From: Hyphomicrobiales bacterium
Lineage (GTDB): Bacteria > Pseudomonadota > Alphaproteobacteria > Rhizobiales > Rhizobiaceae
Assembly: GCA_900468625.1 (NCBI GenBank)
Contig: UBUL01000011.1
Span: 62,001 to 126,000, forward strand
Direction: 5' to 3'
DNA length: 64,000 nt
Each line of letters opens with the position of its first letter. Position 1 is the first letter of the stretch. A model generated the notes under the pieces. It ran no database searches and was not told the origin of the DNA. It saw only the letters and a program-made list of their open reading frames with translations. Positions 37,262 through 45,955 of the stretch are shown here, piece by piece. The translations under genes were made by a program, and so were the position numbers.

Positions 37262-38437
37262 TCAGGCGCCGACAGCCATTTCGGGCGGGTTCTTTTCCCT
37301 CATTGCCATGGCGGCCATCGCATAGCCGCCGCTCGCGCCATCGATGAAATGCATATGATCGCGCATCAGCGGAGTCGGCACGAAACAGGTCATCAATGCG
37401 CTGTCCTGCCGATGCAGCCCGTAGCGGCCGACGCCCTCGGTCTCGGCCTCATCCAGGCGTGCCTTGATGCGCGCGAGATGCGCGGCATCGACATCGATGG
37501 TCATTTTAAGACCGTCGTCGAATTTGCGGAAATCGGAATTCGCCGCCAGATCGCGCCGGTAGATCTTGGCGTCGAAGACTGCCGTCTTCACGCCGAACTT
37601 GTCGAGACCCCAGACAAGAGCGATCTGGGCATCGATCGCAAGCCTGCGCCACCAGCGATTGGCAGGCGCCGCCGAGGCTCGTGCCTCCATGTCGACGCCC
37701 TCGAAGACCAGGGCCGGCGTCGGGCCTTCGAGGGGCACAGGGTGGCCGTCGCGGCTCTGTTCCGCGGAAATGGCAATGATATCGGCAACCAGCTGCTGAA
37801 ACTTCGGACCATTTCCATCGTCGCCGGGAATGGCGATGATGGAAACGATCTCGCCGTTCCGCGACTTGATCGGATTCCACCGGCAGGAAAGACCCGTCAG
37901 ATCGGGTTCCACCCTTGCCGGCAGCGCCTCGACGATAAAGCGGCCCGCCTTCATCTGCCGTTCCGCCCAGCTCGTGCCGCCGCCGGAAAACATGGCGTAG
38001 GAGACGTGGTCGCTCGGACTGAAACGGGCGACCTGCACATCGAGGCCTTCGCCGCGGATCGCGCTCATCGGGACGAGTGCCGTGCGCAGATCGAGCTTCA
38101 GCTCCGCCGTCACCCAGCCGCGCACCGCCGCAAGCGCACGCCGCGCCCGCTCTTCGCCCGAGGGCGGAACTGCCACCAGCGCGCCGTCGCCGCCGAAGGC
38201 GAAGGGATAATCCCCTCTGTCGAGAGCGTTGAGGACGGCGGAAATCACGCCGGCGCCCGCCATATTGACGGATTTGTAGTGACCGGCGGCAATCGCCTTC
38301 GTCGAACTGACGATGTCGGCGATCGCAATCAGCCAGTCGCCGGGAAGAGGCTGGTAGTTGGCACTGTCGGTCACCCCTTCGAAACGGGTGAAGGCGGTGA
38401 GCTTATGGAAAAAATCATCTTTGGATGGTTCGGCCAT
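37262..38437 (-). CDS. DUF3095 protein with nucleotidyl-cyclase-like motifs
   Basis: 391-residue protein matching my recollection of family DUF3095; function not established. ATG 38437 has AAGGGG upstream and gives a soluble protein. The N-terminal third resembles a class III cyclase or GGDEF palm: IADIVSSTKAI (D41) and FAFGGDGALVAVP (D84), 43 residues apart, the same spacing as the metal aspartates of the neighbouring cyclase. The remainder (WAERQMKAGRF, RWNPIKSRNGEIVSIIA, then a C-terminal domain with VGRYGLHRQDSALMTCFVP) is not similar to anything I can name. It is divergent from a small methyltransferase gene. Confidence 0.75.
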   Translation of the reverse strand: MAEPSKDDFFHKLTAFTRFEGVTDSANYQPLPGDWLIAIADIVSSTKAIAAGHYKSVNMAGAGVISAVLNALDRGDYPFAFGGDGALVAVPPSGEERARRALAAVRGWVTAELKLDLRTALVPMSAIRGEGLDVQVARFSPSDHVSYAMFSGGGTSWAERQMKAGRFIVEALPARVEPDLTGLSCRWNPIKSRNGEIVSIIAIPGDDGNGPKFQQLVADIIAISAEQSRDGHPVPLEGPTPALVFEGVDMEARASAAPANRWWRRLAIDAQIALVWGLDKFGVKTAVFDAKIYRRDLAANSDFRKFDDGLKMTIDVDAAHLARIKARLDEAETEGVGRYGLHRQDSALMTCFVPTPLMRDHMHFIDGASGGYAMAAMAMREKNPPEMAVGA

Positions 38438-38581
38438 GACATTTCCCCTTCGATAAGCGCCACGACAGTCTATCCCTACAACAAACGCATCGAAAGACCA
38501 GCGGACGGTCGACGCCACGATGCCCGCCGTGCTACGCCGACTGTGAAAGAGGCACAAGACGCCAAGGATACTTCAGATACG

Positions 38582-39061
38582 ATGAGCCGCCTGGATAGTT
38601 TCATTCGCCGCCTGAGCGCACAGCGCGACATCCTCAATGCCGTCGCCGATGCGGTCAGACCCCTTGATGGCCCCGTGCTGGAGCTCGGGCTTGGCAATGG
38701 CCGTACCTTCGACCATTTGCGCGAGCTCTTTCCCGATCGCCGCATCGTCGCATTCGACCGGGCAGTCAATGCCTATGGCCCTTCCATGCCGTCGGCCGGC
38801 AATCTCGTTCTCGGCGAAATCAAGGATACGGCGAGAACATTCGTCGGTGCCAATGCCTCGCTCGCCCATGCCGATATCGGCACGGGCTATGAAGACAAGG
38901 ATGCGATAACGCTCACTTGGCTGCCCGAGATCATGGCTGGCGTTCTTGCGTCCGGCGGGCTTGCAGTCAGCGGCTTGCCCCTCGACCATCCGGATTTGCA
39001 GCCATTGCCCCTGCCCGCAACCGTCAAGGAAGGGCGCTATTTCATCTATCGGCGCAAATAG
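38582..39061 (+). CDS. Class I SAM-dependent methyltransferase-like protein
   Basis: 159-residue small methyltransferase fold. Motif I is GPVLELGLGNGRTFDHLRELF, followed by the acidic residue at the end of strand 2 in RRIVAFDRAV. The later motif region IMAGVLASGGLAVSGLP resembles the post-motif III strand. ATG 38582 has AAGGA 13 bases upstream, which is rather far; a GTG at 38540 is in frame and would add 14 residues. Divergent from DUF3095 across 144 bases. Substrate unknown. Confidence 0.7.
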   Translation: MSRLDSFIRRLSAQRDILNAVADAVRPLDGPVLELGLGNGRTFDHLRELFPDRRIVAFDRAVNAYGPSMPSAGNLVLGEIKDTARTFVGANASLAHADIGTGYEDKDAITLTWLPEIMAGVLASGGLAVSGLPLDHPDLQPLPLPATVKEGRYFIYRRK

Positions 39062-39063
39062 CT

Positions 39064-39942
39064 TCAGCGCAGAAACAAGACGTCGAACTGTTCGCCTTTG
39101 GTGGGCAGTTCGATCACCTTCATCGTTTGCTCGCCGTCTTCGAAAAAGACAAGGCATTCGCTGTAGTACCTGGCGAGATCGACTATGAAATTCCTGGTCT
39201 GATCTTCACCATAGAACGCTGGCGTGAACTCCATATAGAGCGGCACCTTGCGGGACATCAGCACATTCATCGAACGGCAGGCAACCGGCTCGTAGCCTTC
39301 GATATCCATCCAGATCAGACCGATATCGGCCGGATCGATCCCGGCCCGCAAGAGAATATCGCTGACGGGCCGGACGGGAACGGAGATCTTCTCGTCGGTT
39401 GAACCTTGCCGCAATGCGCTGCTTTTGCCGTGGTTCTTGTGATTGAGATAAAAGTCGAGCTGTCCCTCGCGGTCGCCGGCAGCGCAATTGACCGCAGTCA
39501 CCCTCCCCTGCAGGCCATTATCGGCGATGTTGATCGCCAGCAGCCGGAAATTGCGCGGGTCCGGCTCGACGCTGACGATACGGTCATAAGCGCCGCTTAG
39601 GGCAAAATAGCAGGTCTGCGTGCCGATATTGCCGCCGAGTTCCAGGAGGGCCGTACCTTTGCGCAGAAGGCCGCGCTCGCGCAGCACGCTCAGCAGCCGG
39701 TCGACATGGTCGCGCTCGAAATGCCCTTTGCGAAACACCTTGCGGCCGATGTAGTCGGCAGGCGAGAAGCTCAAGACGTGATCTCCGCAATCGACCGTCA
39801 TGGTCTTCACACGAGGGCCGAGCGCATTGACCAGAATGTCCCGGCCGAGCCGTGTATCGAACAGCCGCGAGGCAATAGCGTCCCGCTTTCTGCGGAAAGC
39901 TCGTTTCCAGTATTTTTTCGTGAGGATCTTGCGCTCGAACAT
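39064..39942 (-). CDS. FkbM-family methyltransferase
   Basis: 292-residue SAM-dependent methyltransferase. The FkbM core spans about 95-270: LLELGGNIGTQTCYFAL (motif I), RIVSVEPDPRNFRLLAINIADNGL, VTAVNCAAGDREG and the diagnostic IWMDIEGYEPVA. FkbM enzymes often O-methylate sugars or polyketide hydroxyls, which would fit the nearby glycosyltransferases. ATG 39942 (AGGGA upstream) is preferred; ATG 39972 is an alternative. It is 67 bases downstream of the membrane cyclase gene on the same strand, and its stop lies 2 bases from that of the small methyltransferase on the other strand. Confidence 0.8.
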   Translation of the reverse strand: MFERKILTKKYWKRAFRRKRDAIASRLFDTRLGRDILVNALGPRVKTMTVDCGDHVLSFSPADYIGRKVFRKGHFERDHVDRLLSVLRERGLLRKGTALLELGGNIGTQTCYFALSGAYDRIVSVEPDPRNFRLLAINIADNGLQGRVTAVNCAAGDREGQLDFYLNHKNHGKSSALRQGSTDEKISVPVRPVSDILLRAGIDPADIGLIWMDIEGYEPVACRSMNVLMSRKVPLYMEFTPAFYGEDQTRNFIVDLARYYSECLVFFEDGEQTMKVIELPTKGEQFDVLFLR

Positions 39943-40009
39943 GAAGGCATCCCTACACCAGGGTTTCTCCATTGCAAACCGGAAGATCGTCGTTGCCCGG
40001 CTCGACAAA

Positions 40010-41734
40010 TCAGGCAAAGTGGCCGCTCATCTCCTTCGAGACGATGTAGACGCGCAATGGTTCGCCGCGGCCTCGAACGGCAATCTCGCGGCTTTCGGTG
40101 CCGGCGATATCGACTTCCGAAAGCTGCGCCACCGGCTCCGAAAAGACGAGCGCACTGTTGAACTCCTTGGCGACACTTTCCAGGCGGCTGGCGACATTGA
40201 CCGTGTCGCCAATCGCCGTCACGTTCTTGACGCTGCCATAGCCCATCGATCCCACCACGGCGAGGCCGGTGTGGATGCCGATGGCGATTTCGAGCGGGGC
40301 GGCCAGTTCATCGGCGAGTTCAGCACTGAGCTTGTCGATTTCCTTTATGATCGCGGCCGCCGCTTTCAAGGCCTGCCTGTTGGCTTCCTTCGGGGTCGTG
40401 CGAAGGCCGAAAAGGGCCATGGCGCCATCGCCGATGAACTTGTCGATCCGGCCGCCGTTCTCCTCGACGATACGTCCGACGATGGCGAAATAGCGATTGA
40501 GCAGGAAGACGATGTCGAAGGGCAGACGCGCTTCCGTCAGCGAGGTGAAGTGGCGCAGGTCGCAGAAGAAAACGACGATCTCGCGCTCGCGGCCGGGACT
40601 TGCGGCTTGCGTGTAGACCGGGATCGCCGCCTCGGCCATCGGCGTCAGCAGCGGAATGACGCTGACATTGCCCGTTGGGCGCAGCTGGCAGGCGAGCCTG
40701 ACGTCCGGCGTGGCTCCGATGCGGTTCAATGTCTTCTGCTCGAGCAGCGCCGGCGCCGGCAGGTTTTCGGCGCCCTCGACGATCTGGACGCGGCAGGTGG
40801 AACATTGTCCCTTGCCGCCGCAGACCGAATAATGCGGGATGCCCCCGAGGCGGCTTGCCTCGAGCACGCTGAAGCCGCGCGGCGCGTGCACCACTTCGCC
40901 GCCGGCGTAGCGGATAGCGACCTGGTACTGGCGTTCCCGCAGTCTGCGATGCGCACGAAAGGCGAAAAGAGCGGCAAGCGACAGGCTGAAGGCGCCGTAG
41001 AACCCGGCCCGATATGGCCACAGGGCCTGCGCCATCTGGCTGCCCGGCGCGGAGCCGGTTTCGCCGTAGCTCCGCACGTCGCTGTAATAGCCGCCAGGAT
41101 AGCCGCGCTCATCCTCCTGGGCGATCTCATGTGCCACGGTCTTGCCCATGGCGGCAAAACCGAGCAGGGCAAGAACCGGCAGAACGATGGCGAGCGACAG
41201 TATTACCGGAGCGATCGCCGTGTACCAGGGGCGGTAGCGCAGCCAGAAATGCACGCCGATACACCCGTGAAGCCAAACAATCAGCAGCACGAACGACTGG
41301 CGCAGGCCGTTGAGCGGAGTTGTCACCCACAGGCTGCGTACGATGGCCTTGTAGGTATCGTGATAGCCATAGACCTCATGGACGATGCGCGTTGCAATGA
41401 TGTGATCGATCAGCAGGAGGGGCACCAGCAGACCGGTTACGATCTGAAAAGCTTCGCCGGGTGGCATGACGAGCGTTCTGCGCCGGTAAATCATTCGCAG
41501 CACGAGCAGGATGTGGAGAATAAGCGCTCCATAGAGAAGCACGGTTCCGGCCGGGCTGCGCCAGACGGCCGTGAACCAATGTTGCGCATGTTCGGCCGCA
41601 CCCAGAGAGATCAGCCCGAGCGAGTGATTGCCCAGGTGCATAATCACGAAACCGAAAACGATCAGGCCCGAGCCAAGACGGAGCTTTCGCACGAGGCGAT
41701 CGGTAATGATTGGCTTTCTTGCCTCGATGCTCAT
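40010..41734 (-). CDS. Membrane-anchored 2Fe-2S ferredoxin-adenylate cyclase fusion
   Basis: 574-residue three-part protein. Residues about 10-260 form a six-helix or so membrane domain with several in-membrane histidines (MHLGNH, LLIDHIIATRIVHEVYG, WLHGCIGVHFW), resembling succinate-dehydrogenase cytochrome b anchors. A plant-type ferredoxin domain follows (about 270-360) with the cluster cysteines C305, C311, C314 (CGGKGQCSTC) and C349. The C-terminal class III cyclase (about 385-565) has D392, K432, D436 (RIDKFIGDGAM) and the NVASRLE motif, so it looks active. The combination implies redox or haem control of cAMP production at the inner membrane. ATG 41734 is used; the TTG at 41803 is an alternative. 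Divergent from the GT4 gene at 41935. Confidence 0.85.
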   Translation of the reverse strand: MSIEARKPIITDRLVRKLRLGSGLIVFGFVIMHLGNHSLGLISLGAAEHAQHWFTAVWRSPAGTVLLYGALILHILLVLRMIYRRRTLVMPPGEAFQIVTGLLVPLLLIDHIIATRIVHEVYGYHDTYKAIVRSLWVTTPLNGLRQSFVLLIVWLHGCIGVHFWLRYRPWYTAIAPVILSLAIVLPVLALLGFAAMGKTVAHEIAQEDERGYPGGYYSDVRSYGETGSAPGSQMAQALWPYRAGFYGAFSLSLAALFAFRAHRRLRERQYQVAIRYAGGEVVHAPRGFSVLEASRLGGIPHYSVCGGKGQCSTCRVQIVEGAENLPAPALLEQKTLNRIGATPDVRLACQLRPTGNVSVIPLLTPMAEAAIPVYTQAASPGREREIVVFFCDLRHFTSLTEARLPFDIVFLLNRYFAIVGRIVEENGGRIDKFIGDGAMALFGLRTTPKEANRQALKAAAAIIKEIDKLSAELADELAAPLEIAIGIHTGLAVVGSMGYGSVKNVTAIGDTVNVASRLESVAKEFNSALVFSEPVAQLSEVDIAGTESREIAVRGRGEPLRVYIVSKEMSGHFA

Positions 41735-41934
41735 CGAACCCAATGTATATTGCCCGTTCACAACAGAGCGGAAAACGGTTATCGCCTTTCCATCTAGCCG
41801 CAACGCCGCAGACTGTCGAGGATGCGGCCTTTTGAAGCAGGGACCTTATTGTCAGGCAACCGGTCGGAATTCGGGCAATCTTCTCACAATTCGGGTTCAT
41901 CCCATCACTTAATCGTCAACTGTACGATGACGCC

Positions 41935-43029
41935 ATGAAGATCGCCTTCTATGCCCCTTTGAAGCCTCCTGGTCATCCGGTCCCGTCTGGCGACCGGCTC
42001 ATGGCACGTCAGATCATCGCGGCGCTGGAAATGGCTGGACACCAGCTCGAGGTCGCTTCCGAACTGCGCAGTTTCACGCCCACACCCGAAGCGGGGCCGC
42101 GGACGGAAATTGTCCGGCAGGCTGAAAGCGAATTGGCCCGTCTGCGCGGACGCTGGCAAAGCGAGCCGCCCGACCTATGGTTCACCTATCACCCCTATTA
42201 TAAGACGCCCGATCTCCTCGGCCCGCGGATCGCCCGCGAAATCGGCATTCCCTATGTCACAGCCGAAGCATCCTATTCGCGCCGCCATGATGCAAACGGT
42301 TGGGGCGAAAACCAGCGTCTCATCGCCGATGCGGTACGGCTCGCCGCCGTCAATCTGTGCTTTACGGAACGGGATCGGATCGGCCTTCTGGACGCCATCC
42401 CCGACGGCCGCTGCGAGCGCTTCCCGCCCTTCATCGACGCTGCACCGTTTACGCGCTCTTCCTCCGATCCGCAGCGGCTGATTGCCGTGGCGATGCTGCG
42501 GAAAGGGGATAAATTCGACAGCTACACCATGCTGGCAAGCGCGCTGGACCTGATCCGAGACCGGGATTGGACCCTCACCATCATCGGCGATGGACCGATG
42601 CGGACGGAGGTCAGGTCATTGTTTTCAGCATTCGGCGAAAACCGCATCATCTGGAGTGGGGAACGCTCCACCCCAGAGATCGCCGCTGAGCTTGCAACAG
42701 CCGGCCTTTATGTCTGGCCGGGCTGCAACGAAGCCTATGGCCTTGCCTATCTGGAGGCGCAGGCAGCCAGCCTGCCCGTGGTCGCGCAGGCTACGGCGGG
42801 CGTACCGGAAGTGGTGATGGCGGACAAGACGGGGCTCTTGACGCCGGAAGGCGACATCGAGGCCTATGCCGATGCCATCGCCCAACTCTTGCACGATCAG
42901 AACCGACGGCGAGCCATGGCGGATGCGGCCTACGGCTTCGTTCACCAAGAGCGTTCCCTGGCGGCGGCGTCGAGGCGCCTCGAAACCATTCTTCGACAAT
43001 ATCTGGGAGACACCTATTATGAGCGATAG
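41935..43029 (+). CDS. Family 4 glycosyltransferase
   Basis: 364-residue GT-B transferase. N-terminus MKIAFYAPLKPPGHPVPSGD with a conserved GD-R element, then YHPYYKTPDLLGPRIA. The donor domain has LIAVAMLRKGDKFDSYTMLASAL, WTLTIIGDGP and the EX7E-like EAYGLAYLEAQAASLPVV. Its last 11 bases overlap the polysaccharide deacetylase gene, so they are translated together. It probably adds a sugar that the partner then deacetylates (inference). Confidence 0.85.
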   Translation: MKIAFYAPLKPPGHPVPSGDRLMARQIIAALEMAGHQLEVASELRSFTPTPEAGPRTEIVRQAESELARLRGRWQSEPPDLWFTYHPYYKTPDLLGPRIAREIGIPYVTAEASYSRRHDANGWGENQRLIADAVRLAAVNLCFTERDRIGLLDAIPDGRCERFPPFIDAAPFTRSSSDPQRLIAVAMLRKGDKFDSYTMLASALDLIRDRDWTLTIIGDGPMRTEVRSLFSAFGENRIIWSGERSTPEIAAELATAGLYVWPGCNEAYGLAYLEAQAASLPVVAQATAGVPEVVMADKTGLLTPEGDIEAYADAIAQLLHDQNRRRAMADAAYGFVHQERSLAAASRRLETILRQYLGDTYYER

Positions 43030-43786
43030 AGCCGATTGGCGGCCCCTGCACAACGAGCTGCAGCGATGGAGCGAGGCCGGACGAAAGGTAACATTCTGGT
43101 TCCGCGACGACGATGCCATCGAGCCGACCCCTGCTCTCGACCAGCTGCTGTCGCTTTCAGAGCGTTTCGAGGTGCCGATGGCGCTTGCGATCATTCCCGG
43201 ACCGACCGGCGAGGCACTCGCCGAGCGGCTAACGGGCGAAAGCCGCATCACCGCGACCGTGCATGGCTGGACCCACCGGAACTATGCGCCTGACGACACC
43301 AAGAAGCAGGAACTCGGCCTGCACCGGCCGCAGGCAATCGTACACGACGAGCTGCACCGCGGCTTCGATAAGCTCAAAGCTCTTTATGGCAAGCAGTTCG
43401 TGCCGCTGCTGGTGCCGCCGTGGAACAGGATCGACGACGCGCTGCTGCCGCATCTCGAACCACTCGGCTATCGCGCCGTCTCAGTCTTCGGTTTGGCAAA
43501 ACAGGCTCCCATCAGCCTCGTCAACACGCATATCGACATCATGCGCTGGCATGGCGTGCGCGGAGGATTGCCGCATGCCGAGATCATCGGGCGTCTGGTG
43601 GAAGAGCTTCAGAACCGGTTCGACGGCAATGACGAGCCGATCGGCGTAATGACGCATCATCTTGCACACGACGATCTCGCCTGGAGTTTTATCGAGACGC
43701 TGTTTGAGGAAACCGTCGGTCATGCCGCCCTCGAATGGCGGCCGGTCGGCAATTTCGTGCACCACGGCGACGCGCGTCACATGTGA
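43019..43786 (+). CDS. Polysaccharide deacetylase-like protein
   Basis: 255 residues related to NodB-type carbohydrate esterases (CE4). The metal-site motifs appear as FRDDDAIEPTP (first Asp pair) and TVHGWTHRNYAP (HxxxH-like). LLVPPWNRIDDALLPHLEPLGYRAVSVFG corresponds to the R-P-P-x-G region, with W-N in place of the usual residues, and MTHHLAHDD gives the last histidine. No signal peptide is present, so it acts in the cytoplasm, unlike peptidoglycan deacetylases and like NodB. Overlap with the GT4 gene suggests a shared glycan substrate. Confidence 0.78.
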   Translation: MSDRADWRPLHNELQRWSEAGRKVTFWFRDDDAIEPTPALDQLLSLSERFEVPMALAIIPGPTGEALAERLTGESRITATVHGWTHRNYAPDDTKKQELGLHRPQAIVHDELHRGFDKLKALYGKQFVPLLVPPWNRIDDALLPHLEPLGYRAVSVFGLAKQAPISLVNTHIDIMRWHGVRGGLPHAEIIGRLVEELQNRFDGNDEPIGVMTHHLAHDDLAWSFIETLFEETVGHAALEWRPVGNFVHHGDARHM

Positions 43787-43896
43787 CGCGCTGAAGGTCG
43801 TCATAGCACTTTAAGCTGCCGCATGGCGGGAGATGCTCGGCCATCTTCCATTGTCCCGATCGTCCGTGCCAGTTAGGTGAAGTGTCCGAATCTGAC

Positions 43897-44319
43897 TTAG
43901 GTACGATTAATGCGCGCCGGACCGGCTGCAAGAAACGGCGCGAACGCTTTCCGGACCGTTTCGAGAAAAGCATCGCTGAAGCGACCGATTGGAGCTTGGC
44001 TGTGATCGAGGTAATAAGACCGTTCAAGAACATCGTAATTGCATTCGCTTACGGTAATCCAGCCGCGGTCATAGCCTGTCAGCTTGGCGCGGCGCAGTTC
44101 CAGCTTTGGAATCTCGATCGCCTGTTGCTCGCCGAATGGGGGCTTTGACGAAATCGGCAGCAAAAGCAAATGTGTCAGCCCTTGCTTGTCGATCATGGTC
44201 AGGAGCATGCAGACAGGGCGATCCTTCTCCCCATGCTCCCGAGCCGGGTTTTCCTCGACCTGCCAGCGCCAAAGATAGGGGTAGGAGACAATGTCACCTC
44301 GCCGGAAACCATCACTCAT
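43897..44319 (-). CDS. PemK/MazF-like toxin
   Basis: 140-residue toxin candidate of a type II system. It starts GFRRGDIVSYPYLWRWQ, the RGD-x-V/W opening of PemK/MazF-type RNases, continues with EKDRPVCMLLTM (the R-P-V strand) and LLLPISSKPP, then GWITVSECNYDVLE. It is longer than MazF (about 110). The ATG at 44319 overlaps the antitoxin gene by eight bases. Target sequence unknown. Confidence 0.75.
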   Translation of the reverse strand: MSDGFRRGDIVSYPYLWRWQVEENPAREHGEKDRPVCMLLTMIDKQGLTHLLLLPISSKPPFGEQQAIEIPKLELRRAKLTGYDRGWITVSECNYDVLERSYYLDHSQAPIGRFSDAFLETVRKAFAPFLAAGPARINRT

Positions 44320-44572
44320 CGGCCGATGCCTGGTATTCAGCGGAATCGTTTTCCAACTGCTCCAGGAACATGGTTGCCAGATCGTCCGGCATTTCACCGG
44401 CTCCATAGACGCGGCGTGGGTCAGCATGGCCTTTCAGCTTCTCGTAAAGTTCGACCGGCATAACCACAACAGAGGGGCGCCCATGTTTGGTCAACGTGAT
44501 CGGCCGTTTCTTGGCCTCATCATGATAACGACCAAAATGGCGCATGAATTCGACAGTGCTAACGGTGTCCAA
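44312..44572 (-). CDS. Phd/YefM-like antitoxin
   Basis: 86-residue antitoxin. The N-terminal DNA-binding part reads TVSTVEFMRHFGRYHDEAKKRPITLTKHGRPSVVVMPVELYEKL, a Phd/YefM pattern. The acidic C-terminal tail (MPDDLATMFLEQLENDSAEYQ) should wrap the toxin. The start is a TTG at 44572, set by AAGGA eight bases upstream and by the palindrome that ends just before it; the longer frame to 44686 would run through that operator. It precedes and overlaps the toxin gene. Confidence 0.75.
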   Translation of the reverse strand: MDTVSTVEFMRHFGRYHDEAKKRPITLTKHGRPSVVVMPVELYEKLKGHADPRRVYGAGEMPDDLATMFLEQLENDSAEYQASADE

Positions 44573-44587
44573 CGATGAGATCCTTTT

Positions 44588-44620
44588 CTGTGTTATCAGA
44601 ATAATACAGAAAATACAGAA
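44588..44620. promoter_or_regulatory. Candidate autoregulatory operator of the toxin-antitoxin operon
   Basis: An imperfect palindrome CTGTGTTAT-CAGA-ATAATACAG (44588-44609) lies just upstream of the antitoxin ribosome-binding site. It partly overlaps a perfect tandem repeat of the 9-mer AATACAGAA (44603-44611 and 44612-44620). The position fits cooperative binding by an antitoxin-toxin complex. Confidence 0.55.
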
Positions 44621-44824
44621 ATTACGCAAGCCGCCGCTTCGGAAAGTGGCCGGAGCGGCTTTCCCTCGTGCCATGACCCTCCGCAATCCGTTGCGACCAG
44701 TCCTTACATATCCGAGCTAATCCCTTCGGGAACGTTCACGGCGGTTCAGGCGCCTTCCCGTCTCGATCACGATTCAAGAGAGTATGCCGTAGCGCCGATC
44801 AGCTGTTCGGTTCGCCGCTGATCC

Positions 44825-45655
44825 TCAAAGCTGCAGCGACTGTCCGTCAAAGGCGAAGAACGCTTCGGGGAAGCTCTTCTGCGCGTCACGCTGCATATCG
44901 TCCAGTTCGCGGTCCGTGCGGCCGGGCGCGTGATGGAACATGGCAAGCCGCTTGGCGCCGGCCTTCTTGGCGAGCTTGATGCCTTCCTGCCACGTAGAAT
45001 GGCCAAAACCGAGATATTTCTGCATCTCCGTTTCCAGATAGGTCGCATCGTAGATGGCAAGATCTGCACCCGCCATCAATTCAAGCGCCGCCTCATCGAG
45101 TTTGCCTGCCACATGCTCGGTATCATAGACCATCGCGATCACGCGGCCCGCCCACTCGATGCGATAGCCGATGCAACCGCCGGGATGATTCAGCCTGGTC
45201 GTATGAATGACGATGCCCGGATGCGGCTTCAGCGTGTCGCCGGCGGCGAAATCGCGAAAATTCATCGTGGCACGACAGATATCGGGTTCGACGGGGAACC
45301 ACGGCGGCCGCATGAATTGGCCGATCAATTGCCGGGTCGTCGTCTTGCCAGCCAGATGGCCCGACCAGAGATCGACGCTCACGCGCGGATCATAGATCGC
45401 GTTGAAAAAGGGCAGACCGATGATGTGATCGTAGTGCGAATGGGTGAAGAAGAGATCGATGTTACGAACCTCTTCCTTGGCAAGGGAGGCGGCTGCCTCA
45501 CGCAAACCGGTCCCGGCGTCGAACAGAATATGCCTGCCACCATGCCGTAACTCAATGCACGACGTATTGCCGCCGTACCGCTCAAATTCCGGTCCCGATA
45601 CAGGGATGCTTCCCCGCACGCCCCAAAATTTCAGCTCGAAACTATCGTTGTTCAT
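44825..45655 (-). CDS. MBL-fold metallo-hydrolase
   Basis: 276-residue metallo-beta-lactamase-fold protein. It opens FWGVRGSIPVSGPEFERYGGNTSC, then has the metal motif THSHYDHIIG, TRLNHPGGCIGYRIE, the bridging Asp in VYDTEH, and FGHSTWQEG. The opening and histidine set match the ribonuclease Z-like/phosphodiesterase branch that also includes cyclic-phosphodiesterase-type proteins. ATG 45655 is chosen as it begins at the conserved first strand. Substrate not determinable; a role with cyclic nucleotides is possible given the neighbours but unproven. Confidence 0.8.
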   Translation of the reverse strand: MNNDSFELKFWGVRGSIPVSGPEFERYGGNTSCIELRHGGRHILFDAGTGLREAAASLAKEEVRNIDLFFTHSHYDHIIGLPFFNAIYDPRVSVDLWSGHLAGKTTTRQLIGQFMRPPWFPVEPDICRATMNFRDFAAGDTLKPHPGIVIHTTRLNHPGGCIGYRIEWAGRVIAMVYDTEHVAGKLDEAALELMAGADLAIYDATYLETEMQKYLGFGHSTWQEGIKLAKKAGAKRLAMFHHAPGRTDRELDDMQRDAQKSFPEAFFAFDGQSLQL

Positions 45656-45955
45656 GGAAGTTTTTACACCATTCCCCTTTTCGGTCAAAAAAAGCATACT
45701 TTTGCTATCGTGCGAAGCCAGCAATTTCCAAAAGTTGCGCGGTGGTAAAAACTGGATCTTATCGTTCCATCGACAAGGATTGTCCGGCGAGTACCGCCAA
45801 CGGATCGCACAGACCTAATATAGGTATGCTATGGCAAAATAGATAAGGGGCCGGGATCGGCCATCCCGGCTCGGTCCTTCGACATGAAATTGCGCCCCGT
45901 CGAAGGGCAGGCCTTGAAGGGCCGAGATTTGCGCTGGGGCGTCCGATTTGCTGCT
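45656..45955. other. Gap between MarR and MBL genes with a hairpin
   Basis: 300 bases with no supported gene. GCCGGGAT (45850-45857), loop CGGCC, ATCCCGGC (45863-45870) form an 8-bp stem that, read on the minus strand, is followed by CCCCTTATCTATTTT. It would serve as a terminator after the MarR gene. The rest should hold the MBL promoter. Confidence 0.5.

Noticed and set aside
37190..38581. Long N-terminal extension of the small methyltransferase
   Set aside because: The frame runs antisense through DUF3095. The methyltransferase fold begins near 38582, so the extension is not coding.
44603..44620. Short tandem repeat as start of a CRISPR array
   Set aside because: Only two contiguous 9-base units without spacers. 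It is better explained as an operator.
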